DNA of 64,000 nucleotides from Pseudomonas sp. HN11 (lineage in GTDB: Bacteria > Pseudomonadota > Gammaproteobacteria > Pseudomonadales > Pseudomonadaceae). The notes below the pieces were generated by a model. That model did no database searches. It saw nothing but the letters and a program-made list of their open reading frames with translations, and had not been told where the DNA came from. Positions 9,189 through 16,933 of the stretch are shown here, piece by piece. A program made the position numbers and the translations under genes. Every line of letters begins with the position of its first letter. The stretch's first letter is position 1. The stretch covers positions 6,209,118 through 6,273,117 of the forward strand of contig NZ_CP089985.1 of the NCBI RefSeq assembly GCF_021390155.1. Reading direction: 5' to 3'.

Positions 9189-10396
9189 CAGGCGGCTGCC
9201 TCCTCATACCAAGGGCCGAAAGGATCGACCAGCAGGCGCCAGCCTTCGACGCCCAGGGCCATTTCTTCATCGGTGAGCAAGCAGGCGTCCAGCTCGGTGC
9301 GCATTTGGATGAAGTCGATGTTCTGCCCGATAAACACCAGTTCCTGGCGGCAGTCACCGGTGCTCAGTTGCCAGTTGCCCATGATCGCCGCGACACTTTC
9401 TTCGTCCTGAGGCCACTGGCTTTTCGGCACAAAGCGCCACCAGCGACCGGCGAACCCATGGCGCATCAAACCGCCGGCCTGGGACCAACTGCCCGCATCC
9501 TGATGCTTGCTGGCCAGCCAGAAAAAACCCTTGGAACGCAGCAATTTGCCGTTCACCCAGGGCCGGTCGATAAAGTCGAAAAAACGCTGTGGATGAAAGG
9601 GACGGCGCGCCCGGTAGGCCGTGGAAGCAATGCCGTATTCTTCGGTTTCCGGCGCGTGCTCGCCGCGCAGTTCCTGCAACCAGCCTGGCGCTTGGGCGGC
9701 GCGCTCGAAGTCGAAACGGCCGGTGTTGAGGATCTTGTACAACGGCACTTCGCCCATGACCATCGGGATGATTTCCGCCTGAGCGTTGAGGCGCTCAAGG
9801 ATCGCCATCAACTCTTCGCGTTCGCGGCTGCTGATCAGGTCGATCTTGCTGATGAGGATCACATCGGCGAATTCGATCTGCTCAATCAGCAGGTCGGTGA
9901 TGGAACGCTCGTCCTCTTCACCGAGGGTTTCACCGCGCGACGCCAGGCTTTCAGCAGCTTGGTAATCAAGCAGGAAGTTCATGCCATCGACCACGGTGAC
10001 CATGGTGTCCAGGCGCGCGATGTCGGCCAGGCTTTGCTCGTTTTCATCGCGAAAGGTGAAGGTCTCGGCCACAGGCAAGGGTTCGGAGATACCGGTGGAC
10101 TCGATCAGCAGGTAATCGAAACGACCTTCCTTGGCGAGTTTTCCGACCTCTTCGAGCAGGTCTTCCCGCAAGGTGCAGCAGATGCAGCCGTTGCTCATTT
10201 CCACCAGTTTTTCTTCGGCGCGGTTGAGGGTGACGTCGCGCTGGACTTCGCTACCGTCGATGTTGATTTCGCTCATGTCGTTGACGATTACTGCTACCCG
10301 CAGGTTTTCGCGGTTGCGCAGGACGTAATTGAGCAGCGTGCTTTTACCGGCGCCGAGAAAGCCGGACAACACAGTCACGGGGAGACGATTGGGCAT
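9188..10396 (-). CDS. COG0523 (CobW/ZigA-type) GTPase, putative zinc chaperone
   Basis: 402 aa. Walker [13 protein letters not shown] at residues 12-23, the family CxCC motif as [15 protein letters not shown]-type switch ([17 protein letters not shown]), and a full CobW C-terminal domain ([27 protein letters not shown]). This is the long subgroup that includes zinc-starvation proteins such as ZigA. It lies 27 bases after dksA2 and overlaps DUF1826 by one base, so it probably shares the Zur-boxed promoter upstream of dksA2. Confidence 0.9.
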   Translation of the reverse strand: MPNRLPVTVLSGFLGAGKSTLLNYVLRNRENLRVAVIVNDMSEINIDGSEVQRDVTLNRAEEKLVEMSNGCICCTLREDLLEEVGKLAKEGRFDYLLIESTGISEPLPVAETFTFRDENEQSLADIARLDTMVTVVDGMNFLLDYQAAESLASRGETLGEEDERSITDLLIEQIEFADVILISKIDLISSREREELMAILERLNAQAEIIPMVMGEVPLYKILNTGRFDFERAAQAPGWLQELRGEHAPETEEYGIASTAYRARRPFHPQRFFDFIDRPWVNGKLLRSKGFFWLASKHQDAGSWSQAGGLMRHGFAGRWWRFVPKSQWPQDEESVAAIMGNWQLSTGDCRQELVFIGQNIDFIQMRTELDACLLTDEEMALGVEGWRLLVDPFGPWYEEAAA

Positions 10397-10423
10397 CAGG
10401 TATTCCTCATCAGGGTTGGCCGG

Positions 10424-10828
10424 TCAAATCGCCCGTTTATGGCGTTCGCGCAGCTCTTCACGTTCTTTGGCTTCGATACACAGGGTGGCGGTAGGACGTA
10501 GCAATAAGCGCTGTAGGCCGATGGCCTCGCCGGTTTCGCGGCACCAGCCGTATTCACCGCGGGCCAGCAGCTCGAGGGCGTCGTCGATCTTGTCCAGCAG
10601 CTTCTTTTCGCGTTCCAGCAGGCGCAGTTGCCATTGGCGCTGTTCTTCGGCGCTGCCGACATCGGCTGGGTCGCTGTTGGTTTCCTGTTCACGCAGCATC
10701 AGAAACTCAGCATCAATGCGTGCTTGCAGCTCATTACGCTGAGTCAGCAGCAACTCGCGGAAGAAGCCTTGTTGGGCTTCATTCATGTAGTCGAGGGGAG
10801 GCTGGGCCAAGAGGTCTTGTCTGGTCAT
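10424..10828 (-). CDS. dksA2: DksA2, zinc-independent RNA polymerase regulator
   Basis: 134 aa. DksA binds the RNA polymerase secondary channel and, with ppGpp, adjusts transcription in the stringent response. The coiled coil runs from about residue 10 to 85 (tip near NSDPADVGSAEE). The C-terminal zinc finger is degenerate: CRET, then 17 residues, then CIEA, so two of the four zinc cysteines of DksA (CxxC-x17-CxxC) are replaced. This CxxT/CxxA form is the known DksA2 type, which replaces DksA when zinc is scarce. The Zur box lies 35 bases upstream. The ATG 10828 has no obvious Shine-Dalgarno. Confidence 0.93.
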   Translation of the reverse strand: MTRQDLLAQPPLDYMNEAQQGFFRELLLTQRNELQARIDAEFLMLREQETNSDPADVGSAEEQRQWQLRLLEREKKLLDKIDDALELLARGEYGWCRETGEAIGLQRLLLRPTATLCIEAKEREELRERHKRAI

Positions 10829-10862
10829 AGGGAGCGGTTCACGGGTCAGGCTGTGTTTTAAT

Positions 10863-10875
10863 GTTATAGTATAAC
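10863..10875. promoter_or_regulatory. Zur box between dksA2 and the secreted-protein gene
   Basis: GTTATAGTATAAC, extended to a 15-bp palindrome TGTTATAGTATAACA. It matches the zinc-uptake-regulator consensus of Pseudomonas (GTTATANTATAAC) fully. It overlaps sequences resembling a -10 box on both strands (TATAGT and TATACT), so zinc-bound Zur would block both divergent promoters. Confidence 0.88.
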
Positions 10876-10955
10876 AATGCAAATAAGCCAATCCCCTCTT
10901 GAACGCTACGACGAAGGGCGCAATGCTTGGATACTTCCCGACCTTGAGAAACCCG

Positions 10956-11324
10956 ATGAAACACTTGGTGTGCGCCTTGTTATTGGTTGCCGCTGGACCG
11001 GCCTGCGCGCAGGTACCCAGCCTGCTGGCCAACTGCACGCGCAGCGCCAACCTGCTCGCTTGTGTCGACCCATTAGGCAACGCCTACAGTGTGGCGACGG
11101 TAGGCACTACCACGTATTTGCGCGGTTACGAAGTGATCGGCAAACGCTATTGGGCACAGACCAACAGCCGCTACGGGCAACTGACGTTCTTTACCGGGTT
11201 GGCGTCCGATGGTGAGGCGTGGGTCGGCTACACGCGACGCGTGGGCTGGACCACCCTCAACCGGTTTTCCAGTTCGGGTGGCGCCAGCGCCAAGTTCACC
11301 TGCAGCCGTATGACCGGCTGTTAG
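10956..11324 (+). CDS. Secreted hypothetical protein, four-cysteine
   Basis: 122 aa with a clear signal peptide (MKHLVCALLLVAAGPACA, cleavage before QVPS). The mature part has four Cys (ANCT, LACVD, FTCS, TGC at the C-terminus), probably two disulfides, and Tyr/Thr-rich beta-like segments. I do not recognise the family. ATG 10956 was chosen because it begins the signal peptide; ATG 10923, with a GAAGGG ribosome site, would add 11 residues. It starts about 80 bases from the Zur box and is divergent from dksA2, so zinc-responsive expression is likely. It overlaps the end of amiA by 4 bases. Confidence 0.7.
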   Translation: MKHLVCALLLVAAGPACAQVPSLLANCTRSANLLACVDPLGNAYSVATVGTTTYLRGYEVIGKRYWAQTNSRYGQLTFFTGLASDGEAWVGYTRRVGWTTLNRFSSSGGASAKFTCSRMTGC

Positions 11325-12523
11325 ACCTGACCGTTCTTCTGTTCCTGCACCCACGCCATGTAGCTGTTCATGGGTGGGTTCTTCTGGAAGTACTTCTTCA
11401 GGCCTTCGAACAGGCCATCGGCAACCGCCTGTTGATGACGCGCGGTGACCAGCCGTGCACTGTCCCGCGCGTTGGAAATAAACCCGGTTTCCACCAGGAT
11501 CGACGGCACGTCCGGTGACTTGAGCACCGCGAAACCCGCCTGCTCCACACGCTTCTGATGCAGGCTGGTGATGCCTTCCAGGCTACCCAGGATCGAGTTG
11601 CCCAGTTGCAGGCTGGAAGCGATGGTGGCGTTCATCGACATATCCAGGATCACCCCGGCGAGCATCGGGTCCTTGTCCTTCAGGTTGAGCAGGCTGGTGG
11701 CGCCGAGCAGGTCGGCGCCGTTTTCCCGTTGCGCCATGAACCGCGCCGTAGCTGATGTGGCGCCGCCTTCCGATAAGGCATATACCGAAGCGCCCGACGC
11801 GGTGATCCGTGGCGCCGCGTCCGCATGCACCGAGATAAACATATCGGCATTGTGCTTGTGGGCGATTTCCACGCGTTTGCGCAACGGTACGAAGAAGTCG
11901 TCGTTGCGCACCAACTTCACATCGAAGCCCTTCTCGCGCTTCAAACGTTTAGCCAGCAGTTGGGCGATGGACAGCACCACATCTTTTTCGCGCTGCCCCT
12001 TGGAGCCGACCGCACCTGGGTCTTTGCCGCCGTGGCCAGGGTCGACCACCACAATAATGTCACGCTTGGGGTGCGCCTTATCCACCAGCGCCTTGGGCTC
12101 GGCCGCAATCTGGCGAGGCGCCTGGGTGGCGCTGGTCAGGTCCAACACCAGGCGATGGCCTTGGCCATCCTGGGGCGGCAATAGAAAGCTGTTGAGCTGC
12201 ATCGGTGCGGCAAGGTCCAGCACGATGCGCGTATCGCCTTTGCCGAAATGCCCGGAGCGGATCGAGGTGATCCCGCTGTTTTTCAGCGCCAACTGAGAGA
12301 AATCACCACTGAGCCCGGCGCCGCTGAGGTCGATGATCAAGCGTTCCGGCGCGCTCAGGGTAAACGTCTTGTATTGGATCGGACCGCTGAGATCGAACAC
12401 CAGCCGCAGCTTGTCGTCCGAGCGCCACAGGCGGGCGTTGCTGATTTGCGTGGCGTGGGCGGTAAACGGCAAGGTGAACAGCGGGCTGGCCAGAAGCAAG
12501 TTTAGGAGCTGACGTCTGTGCAT
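11321..12523 (-). CDS. amiA: N-acetylmuramoyl-L-alanine amidase AmiA
   Basis: 400 aa. It cleaves the amide bond between MurNAc and the peptide in peptidoglycan, in the periplasm. Domains: signal peptide with a twin-arginine start (MHRRQLLNLLLASP), N-terminal AMIN domain (about residues 30-130, SNARLWRSDDKLRLVFDLSG), then Amidase_3 with the zinc ligands in VVDPGHGGKDPGA, Glu in QREKDVVLSIA, MFISVHADA, and the catalytic VETGFISN. The start at 12523 was preferred for the signal peptide; ATG 12562 is possible. The Zur box 83 bases upstream suggests a zinc-starvation paralogue of the usual amidase. Confidence 0.9.
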   Translation of the reverse strand: MHRRQLLNLLLASPLFTLPFTAHATQISNARLWRSDDKLRLVFDLSGPIQYKTFTLSAPERLIIDLSGAGLSGDFSQLALKNSGITSIRSGHFGKGDTRIVLDLAAPMQLNSFLLPPQDGQGHRLVLDLTSATQAPRQIAAEPKALVDKAHPKRDIIVVVDPGHGGKDPGAVGSKGQREKDVVLSIAQLLAKRLKREKGFDVKLVRNDDFFVPLRKRVEIAHKHNADMFISVHADAAPRITASGASVYALSEGGATSATARFMAQRENGADLLGATSLLNLKDKDPMLAGVILDMSMNATIASSLQLGNSILGSLEGITSLHQKRVEQAGFAVLKSPDVPSILVETGFISNARDSARLVTARHQQAVADGLFEGLKKYFQKNPPMNSYMAWVQEQKNGQV

Positions 12524-12606
12524 GAAAAATACCGCAAATAAAGGAGCGTCCCTACTCGACATGACTGAAAAAAGGCTGGAGCAGAAAAATCATCGTCGAC
12601 TCAATA

Positions 12607-12619
12607 GTTATAATATAAC
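12607..12619. promoter_or_regulatory. Zur box between amiA and folE2
   Basis: GTTATAATATAAC is a full match to the Pseudomonas Zur consensus. It contains TATAAT (12609-12614), a perfect -10 hexamer for the rightward folE2 operon, so Zur would sit on the promoter. It lies 32 bases before folE2 and 83 before amiA. Confidence 0.9.
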
Positions 12620-12651
12620 ATGTCTTTTTATTTCCAACGATGGACCTGCTC

Positions 12652-13542
12652 ATGAACGCGCTGACTCTGCCGGATATCGCCGCGCAGGCTTCACGCCAAG
12701 CCTTGCCACTCGACTGGGTGGGCATGTGCGGTATCGCCCTACCGATTCTTATCGACGGCCAGCGCTTGGCTGCAACCGCCGATGCCGGAGTGAGCCTGGA
12801 CGATGGCGCCGCCCGTGGCATTCATATGTCTCGCCTGTACCTGGCGCTGGGGATGCTCGACCAGCAACCGCTTACGCCCGCACTTCTGCGTACTGTACTG
12901 CAGCGTTTTCTCGACAGTCATGAAGGTTTATCTAATAACGCCTACCTACGCATCCACACCGATTTGCTGCTCAAACGCCCGGCGCTGGTCAGCCCGCTGG
13001 CCGGCTGGAAAGGCTACCCGGTGAGCATTGAAGCGCGCCTGGAAAACCAGATGTTCCACGTGGAACTAAAAATTGACGTTATTTATTCCTCAACGTGCCC
13101 ATGCTCCGCTGCCCTCGCCAGGCAGTTGATTCAGCAACAATTTCTCGGCGACTTCGCCAACACACCGTTGCAGCATGAAGACGTGTTGACCTGGCTTGGC
13201 AGCGCCAATGGCATCGTCGCCACGCCTCATAGCCAGCGCAGCAGTGCGCAGTTGCATGTCCAGTTGAATGGCGAGCAACTGCCGCTTACGGAATTGATCG
13301 ACACCGTCGAAGCCGCCCTGGGCACCGCCGTACAAACCGCTGTAAAACGCGCGGACGAACAAGCCTTCGCTTTGGCTAACGGGCAAAACCTGATGTTCTG
13401 CGAAGACGCCGCCCGCCGCTTGAACCTCGCCTTGAAACGCTCGGATGCGGTCAAAGCCTTCCACCTGAAAGTGATCCACGCCGAAAGCTTGCACGCGCAC
13501 GACGCCGTGGCTGAAAGCCGCTGGACGAGACACCCTGCATGA
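12652..13542 (+). CDS. folE2: GTP cyclohydrolase FolE2 (type IB)
   Basis: 296 aa. It converts GTP to dihydroneopterin triphosphate, the first step of folate synthesis, and replaces zinc-dependent FolE because the IB type can use Mn or other metals. Visible are the DWVGMCGIALPI start region, LKIDVIYSSTCPCSAALARQL containing the catalytic Cys, HSQRSSAQLHVQL, and NLMFCEDAARRL. An ATG at 12640 is an alternative start. It heads a Zur-box-controlled operon; the stop overlaps the next start as ATGA. A parS-like palindrome lies inside the gene. Confidence 0.94.
   Translation: MNALTLPDIAAQASRQALPLDWVGMCGIALPILIDGQRLAATADAGVSLDDGAARGIHMSRLYLALGMLDQQPLTPALLRTVLQRFLDSHEGLSNNAYLRIHTDLLLKRPALVSPLAGWKGYPVSIEARLENQMFHVELKIDVIYSSTCPCSAALARQLIQQQFLGDFANTPLQHEDVLTWLGSANGIVATPHSQRSSAQLHVQLNGEQLPLTELIDTVEAALGTAVQTAVKRADEQAFALANGQNLMFCEDAARRLNLALKRSDAVKAFHLKVIHAESLHAHDAVAESRWTRHPA
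13052..13067. promoter_or_regulatory. parS-like ParB binding site within folE2
   Basis: TGTTCCACGTGGAACT matches the 16-bp Pseudomonas parS TGTTCCACGTGGAACA at 15 of 16 positions; the inner 14 bp (13053-13066) are a perfect palindrome. It lies about 38 kb from parB and about 50 kb from oriC, inside the range where parS sites are found. It also encodes MFHVEL of FolE2, so chance or coding constraint is possible. Confidence 0.6.
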
Positions 13543-14207
13543 TCACCTGCACCGCTTTGCGCTGGGGCGCACCCGGCCAACCGCTGACACCCGCCATCGA
13601 CATTACCCTGGAAAAAGGCAGCCTCACCGGCATTATCGGTGCCAACGGCACCGGCAAAAGTAGCTTGCTCAAAGTCATCGCCGGCCTGCAAAAGCCGCTG
13701 TCGGGCAAAGTCAGCGTGGATGTTCCACGCCGTGGCGGCCTGTCATTCCTACCCCAGCAGCAACATTTGGATCGACAGTTTCCCATCAGCCTGCAAGAGC
13801 TGGTCGCCGCCGGTTTCTGGGGCACCCAACTCGCACCGCAACAACGCAGTCAGCGTCTTGAAGCGGTTCTGGAAGACTGGTGCCTGAATGGCCTGGAACA
13901 CCGTCCGCTAATGGCCTTATCTGGTGGCGAACTGCAACGCGCCCTGCTCGCCCGCATGAGCCTGGCCGAAGCTCCCGTGCTGTTGCTCGACGAACCCCAC
14001 GCCGCTCTTGATGAAGAAGGCCAGGTACTGTGCTGGAAACATATTCACGCCTGGCACCAGCAAGGCCGCACGTTGATCGTGGTCTGCCATGACCTCGCCT
14101 CAGTACGCCAGCACACCCAACAAGTGGTGCAGATCAAAAGCACCGGCTGCGTCTTCGGCTCGAGCAAAGAGCTGATCCGCCCGCAGTCACAGATGCAGGT
14201 GGCCTGA
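13539..14207 (+). CDS. Zinc ABC transporter ATPase (ZnuC-like)
   Basis: 222 aa. Walker A GANGTGKSS, Q-loop LPQQQHLDR, ABC signature LSGGELQRALLARMS, Walker B VLLLDEPHAALD, and H-loop VVCHDL. The organisation with a following membrane permease and periplasmic binding protein marks a metal ABC importer. It lies in the Zur-boxed folE2 operon, making zinc the expected substrate. Its stop overlaps the permease start (TGATG). This is probably a second system in addition to the usual zur-linked znuABC, which is not in the window. Confidence 0.9.
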   Translation: MITCTALRWGAPGQPLTPAIDITLEKGSLTGIIGANGTGKSSLLKVIAGLQKPLSGKVSVDVPRRGGLSFLPQQQHLDRQFPISLQELVAAGFWGTQLAPQQRSQRLEAVLEDWCLNGLEHRPLMALSGGELQRALLARMSLAEAPVLLLDEPHAALDEEGQVLCWKHIHAWHQQGRTLIVVCHDLASVRQHTQQVVQIKSTGCVFGSSKELIRPQSQMQVA

Positions 14208-15073
14208 TGCATTTTGCCGCCCACCTGTGGATGCCCTTCGTCGACTTCGTTTTCATGCGTCGCGCTTTGATTGGCGGGCTGGTACTCGCCTGCAGCACCG
14301 CGCCCTTGGGGGTATTCCTGATCCTGCGGCGCATGAGTCTGATCGGAGATGCCGTCGCCCACGGCATTCTGCCTGGTGCCGCACTCGGCTTCTGGTTTGC
14401 CGGCCTCAGCCTGCCCGCCTTGACCATCGGCGGCCTCGGCGCGGGCCTGGGTATGGCTGGCCTGTCCGCCTGGATTACCCGCCGCACCGGCCTGCGCGAA
14501 GACGCCAGCCTCGCTGCCATCTACCCCATCTCCCTCGCCGCCGGCGTATTGATCCTCGGCATCGCCGGCAAGCGCCTCGACCTGCTGCACCTGCTGTTCG
14601 GCTCTGCCCTGGCCGTCGACGAAACCACCCTCACGGGCATGCTTTGGGTTTCCAGCTTCAGCCTGATCACCATGGCCGCGATCTACAAACCGCTGCTGCT
14701 GGACACCCTCGACCCGTTGTTTCTGCAGACCGTCAGCCGCCTCGGCCCGCTGGCACACGGGTTGTTCCTGACCCTGGTGGTGCTGAACCTGGTGATCGGC
14801 TTCCAGGCCATCGGCGCCTTGATGGTGGTGGGTCTGATGATGTTACCGGCCATTGCTTCACGTTTCTGGAGCCGGCGCCTACCGGTGTTGATCGCGGTAT
14901 CGGCGGTGCTGGGATGCCTGTCGGTGTGGTTGGGTTTGTTGCTGTCGTTCTACTACTCGTTGCCCAGCGGCCCGGCCATCGTGCTAATGGCGGGTGCCGG
15001 GTATCTGCTGTCCGTGGTCTTCGGTCCGGTGCACGGCTTGCTGCGCCGCCCGCCCTTGCTGTCATCCCAATGA
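14207..15073 (+). CDS. Zinc ABC transporter permease (ZnuB-like)
   Basis: 288 aa, seven to nine hydrophobic helices. ABC-3 family landmarks are FMRRALIGGLVLACSTAPLG, LRRMSLIGDAVAHGILPG (the loop contacting the ATPase), LLFGSALAVD and AIGALMVVGLMMLPAIASRFW. It forms the inner-membrane channel with the preceding ATPase and the binding protein 11 bases downstream. Confidence 0.9.
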   Translation: MHFAAHLWMPFVDFVFMRRALIGGLVLACSTAPLGVFLILRRMSLIGDAVAHGILPGAALGFWFAGLSLPALTIGGLGAGLGMAGLSAWITRRTGLREDASLAAIYPISLAAGVLILGIAGKRLDLLHLLFGSALAVDETTLTGMLWVSSFSLITMAAIYKPLLLDTLDPLFLQTVSRLGPLAHGLFLTLVVLNLVIGFQAIGALMVVGLMMLPAIASRFWSRRLPVLIAVSAVLGCLSVWLGLLLSFYYSLPSGPAIVLMAGAGYLLSVVFGPVHGLLRRPPLLSSQ

Positions 15074-15084
15074 GGTGTTTCCCG

Positions 15085-15963
15085 ATGCGCGCTCTACTCG
15101 TACTGTTCAGTCTCGTCCTGTCGTTGTCGACGGCCCAGGCCGCAGACAAGCTCCAGGTGGTTACCAGCTTCAGCATCCTCGATGACATTACCCACCAGAT
15201 CGGTGGTGATCACATCCAGATCAGCAACATGGTCGGCCCCGACGCCGACGCCCACACCTACGAGCCAACGCCGGACAACGCGAAGGCGCTGCTCAAGGCC
15301 AAGCTGATCATCAAGAACGGCCTGGGCTTCGAGCCGTGGCTGGACCGGCTGGTGGCCAGCACTGAAACCAAGGCGACCGTGGTCACCGCCAGCAAAGGCG
15401 TGATTTCCCACACCATGGATGAGGATGGCGAGACCATTCCCGACCCGCACGCCTGGCACAACTTGGCCAACGCCGAAATCTATGTGAACAACATCACCAA
15501 GGCCTTGATCGCTGCCGACCCGGCCAACAAAAGCGACTATCAACACAACAGCCAAACCTACCTGAAAGAAATCTACCGCCTGCTGGCCGAAGCCAAAACC
15601 AAGTTCGGCGCCCTGCCAGCCGGTAACCGCCGCATCGTCACCTCCCACGACGCCTTCGGATACCTGGGCCAGGCTTACGGTATCGAGTTCCTCGCACCCC
15701 AGGGCCTGTCCACAGAACGTGAGCCGTCCGCTGCTGAAGTGGCCGCGCTGATCACCCAGATCCGCAAAGACAAGGTCAAAGCCGTGTTCATGGAAAACAT
15801 CAAGGATTCACGCCTGCTCAAGCAGATTGCTGACGAAAGCGGCGCGCGGATCGGCGGCACGCTGTACTCCGACGCCCTCGCCGCAGAAGGGCCAGCCAGC
15901 ACCTTTACCGGGCTGTTCGAATACAACCTCAATACTTTGTGCGCCGCCCTGATCAAGCCATGA
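15085..15963 (+). CDS. Zinc ABC transporter periplasmic binding protein (ZnuA-like)
   Basis: 292 aa. A signal peptide (MRALLVLFSLVLSLSTAQA) precedes a cluster A-I metal-binding fold. Likely metal ligands are His in DAHTYEPTP, His in DPHAWHNLAN, His in TSHDAFGYL and Asp in YSDALA. There is no His-rich loop like that of many ZnuA proteins; the segment between the first two histidines is short. The start at 15085 has GAGG 9 bases upstream; ATG 15070 would add five residues. The start of hisI2 overlaps its stop (ATGA). Confidence 0.9.
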   Translation: MRALLVLFSLVLSLSTAQAADKLQVVTSFSILDDITHQIGGDHIQISNMVGPDADAHTYEPTPDNAKALLKAKLIIKNGLGFEPWLDRLVASTETKATVVTASKGVISHTMDEDGETIPDPHAWHNLANAEIYVNNITKALIAADPANKSDYQHNSQTYLKEIYRLLAEAKTKFGALPAGNRRIVTSHDAFGYLGQAYGIEFLAPQGLSTEREPSAAEVAALITQIRKDKVKAVFMENIKDSRLLKQIADESGARIGGTLYSDALAAEGPASTFTGLFEYNLNTLCAALIKP

Positions 15964-16373
15964 CCCTGAGCATGCTTGACCTGGAAGAGGCTGCCGTCGG
16001 CAGCCGCTTTCCACTCGAACCCGTGCTCGATGCCCTGCCGTGGAACAGCGCTGGCCTGATCGCCGCCATCGCCCAGCAACACGGCAGCGGCGAGGTATTA
16101 ATGCTGGCCTGGATGAACCGCCAGGCCCTCCAGGAAACCCTGGGCACCGGGCAGGTCTGCTACTGGTCGCGCTCGCGCCAGCGGTTGTGGCGCAAGGGCG
16201 AACGCTCCGGTCATTGGCAACAGTTGGTGGAAGCACGCCTGGATTGCGACGGCGACGCAGTATTGCTGATCGTCGACCAACAGGGACCGGCCGGCCACAC
16301 AGGGCGGCCTACCTGCTTCTACAACGCCATCGACGGCGACTACGTTCACATCATTACGGAGCCCTTAGCATGA
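15960..16373 (+). CDS. hisI: Phosphoribosyl-AMP cyclohydrolase paralogue (HisI2)
   Basis: 137 aa. The family hydrolyses phosphoribosyl-AMP in histidine synthesis. The body is recognisable (LMLAWMNRQALQETL, CYWSRSRQRLWRKGE, ARLDCDGDAVLLIVDQ). HisI uses three Cys to hold zinc: one in DCD, one in ACHTG and one in SCF. Here the second is Gly (GPAGHTGRPTCF), while the other two remain. Location in the Zur operon suggests a low-zinc paralogue of the main hisI. Overlaps both neighbours by ATGA. Confidence 0.88.
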   Translation: MTLSMLDLEEAAVGSRFPLEPVLDALPWNSAGLIAAIAQQHGSGEVLMLAWMNRQALQETLGTGQVCYWSRSRQRLWRKGERSGHWQQLVEARLDCDGDAVLLIVDQQGPAGHTGRPTCFYNAIDGDYVHIITEPLA

Positions 16374-16930
16374 TCCGCAAAAACCCGTCCGGCGATCTGC
16401 CCGTGATTGCCGAATCGGCCTACGTCGACAAGACCGCCATCATCTGCGGGAAGGTCGTCATTGGCGAAAATGTTTTCGTCGGCCCCTACGCCGTGATCCG
16501 CGCCGACGAAGTCGACGCCAGCGGTGGTATGGACCCGATCATCATCGGCGCCAACTCCAATATCCAGGACGGCGTGGTCATCCACTCCAAGTCCGGGGCG
16601 GCGGTGACCATCGGCGAGTTCACCTCCATTGCACACCGTTCCATCGTCCACGGCCCCTGCACCGTCGGCGACCGCGTGTTCATCGGCTTCAACAGCGTGC
16701 TGTTCAACTGCGCCGTGGGCGATGGTTGTGTGGTGCGCCACAACTCGGTGGTCGACGGCCGCGACTTGCCTGCCGCGTTCTACGTGCCCTCCACCACCCG
16801 CATCGGGCCCAACACCGACCTCTCGCAATTCCCGCCGGTGAGCGTGAGCGCCTCGGAGTTTTCCGAAGACGTGGCACGCACCAACGTTGACCTGGTGCGT
16901 GGCTACAAAGCCTTGCAAAACGAGTTCTGA
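16370..16930 (+). CDS. Gamma-class carbonic anhydrase family protein
   Basis: 186 aa. Left-handed beta-helix hexapeptide repeats (IICGKVVIGENVFVGPYAVI onward). The three His ligands of the gamma class are placed as expected: VVIHSK, then AHRSIVHG with a five-residue step. The C-terminal helix ends the protein. Gamma enzymes can use iron or cobalt, so a role as a substitute for zinc-dependent beta carbonic anhydrase under zinc limitation is a fair inference from its Zur-operon position. Activity itself is not shown by sequence. It is 3 bases from pyrC2. Confidence 0.88.
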   Translation: MIRKNPSGDLPVIAESAYVDKTAIICGKVVIGENVFVGPYAVIRADEVDASGGMDPIIIGANSNIQDGVVIHSKSGAAVTIGEFTSIAHRSIVHGPCTVGDRVFIGFNSVLFNCAVGDGCVVRHNSVVDGRDLPAAFYVPSTTRIGPNTDLSQFPPVSVSASEFSEDVARTNVDLVRGYKALQNEF

Positions 16931-16933
16931 CCC

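Noticed and set aside
13711..13740. Second parS candidate (GTTCCACGCCGTGG)
   Set aside because: The right half does not match parS; only the left GTTCCACG is present.
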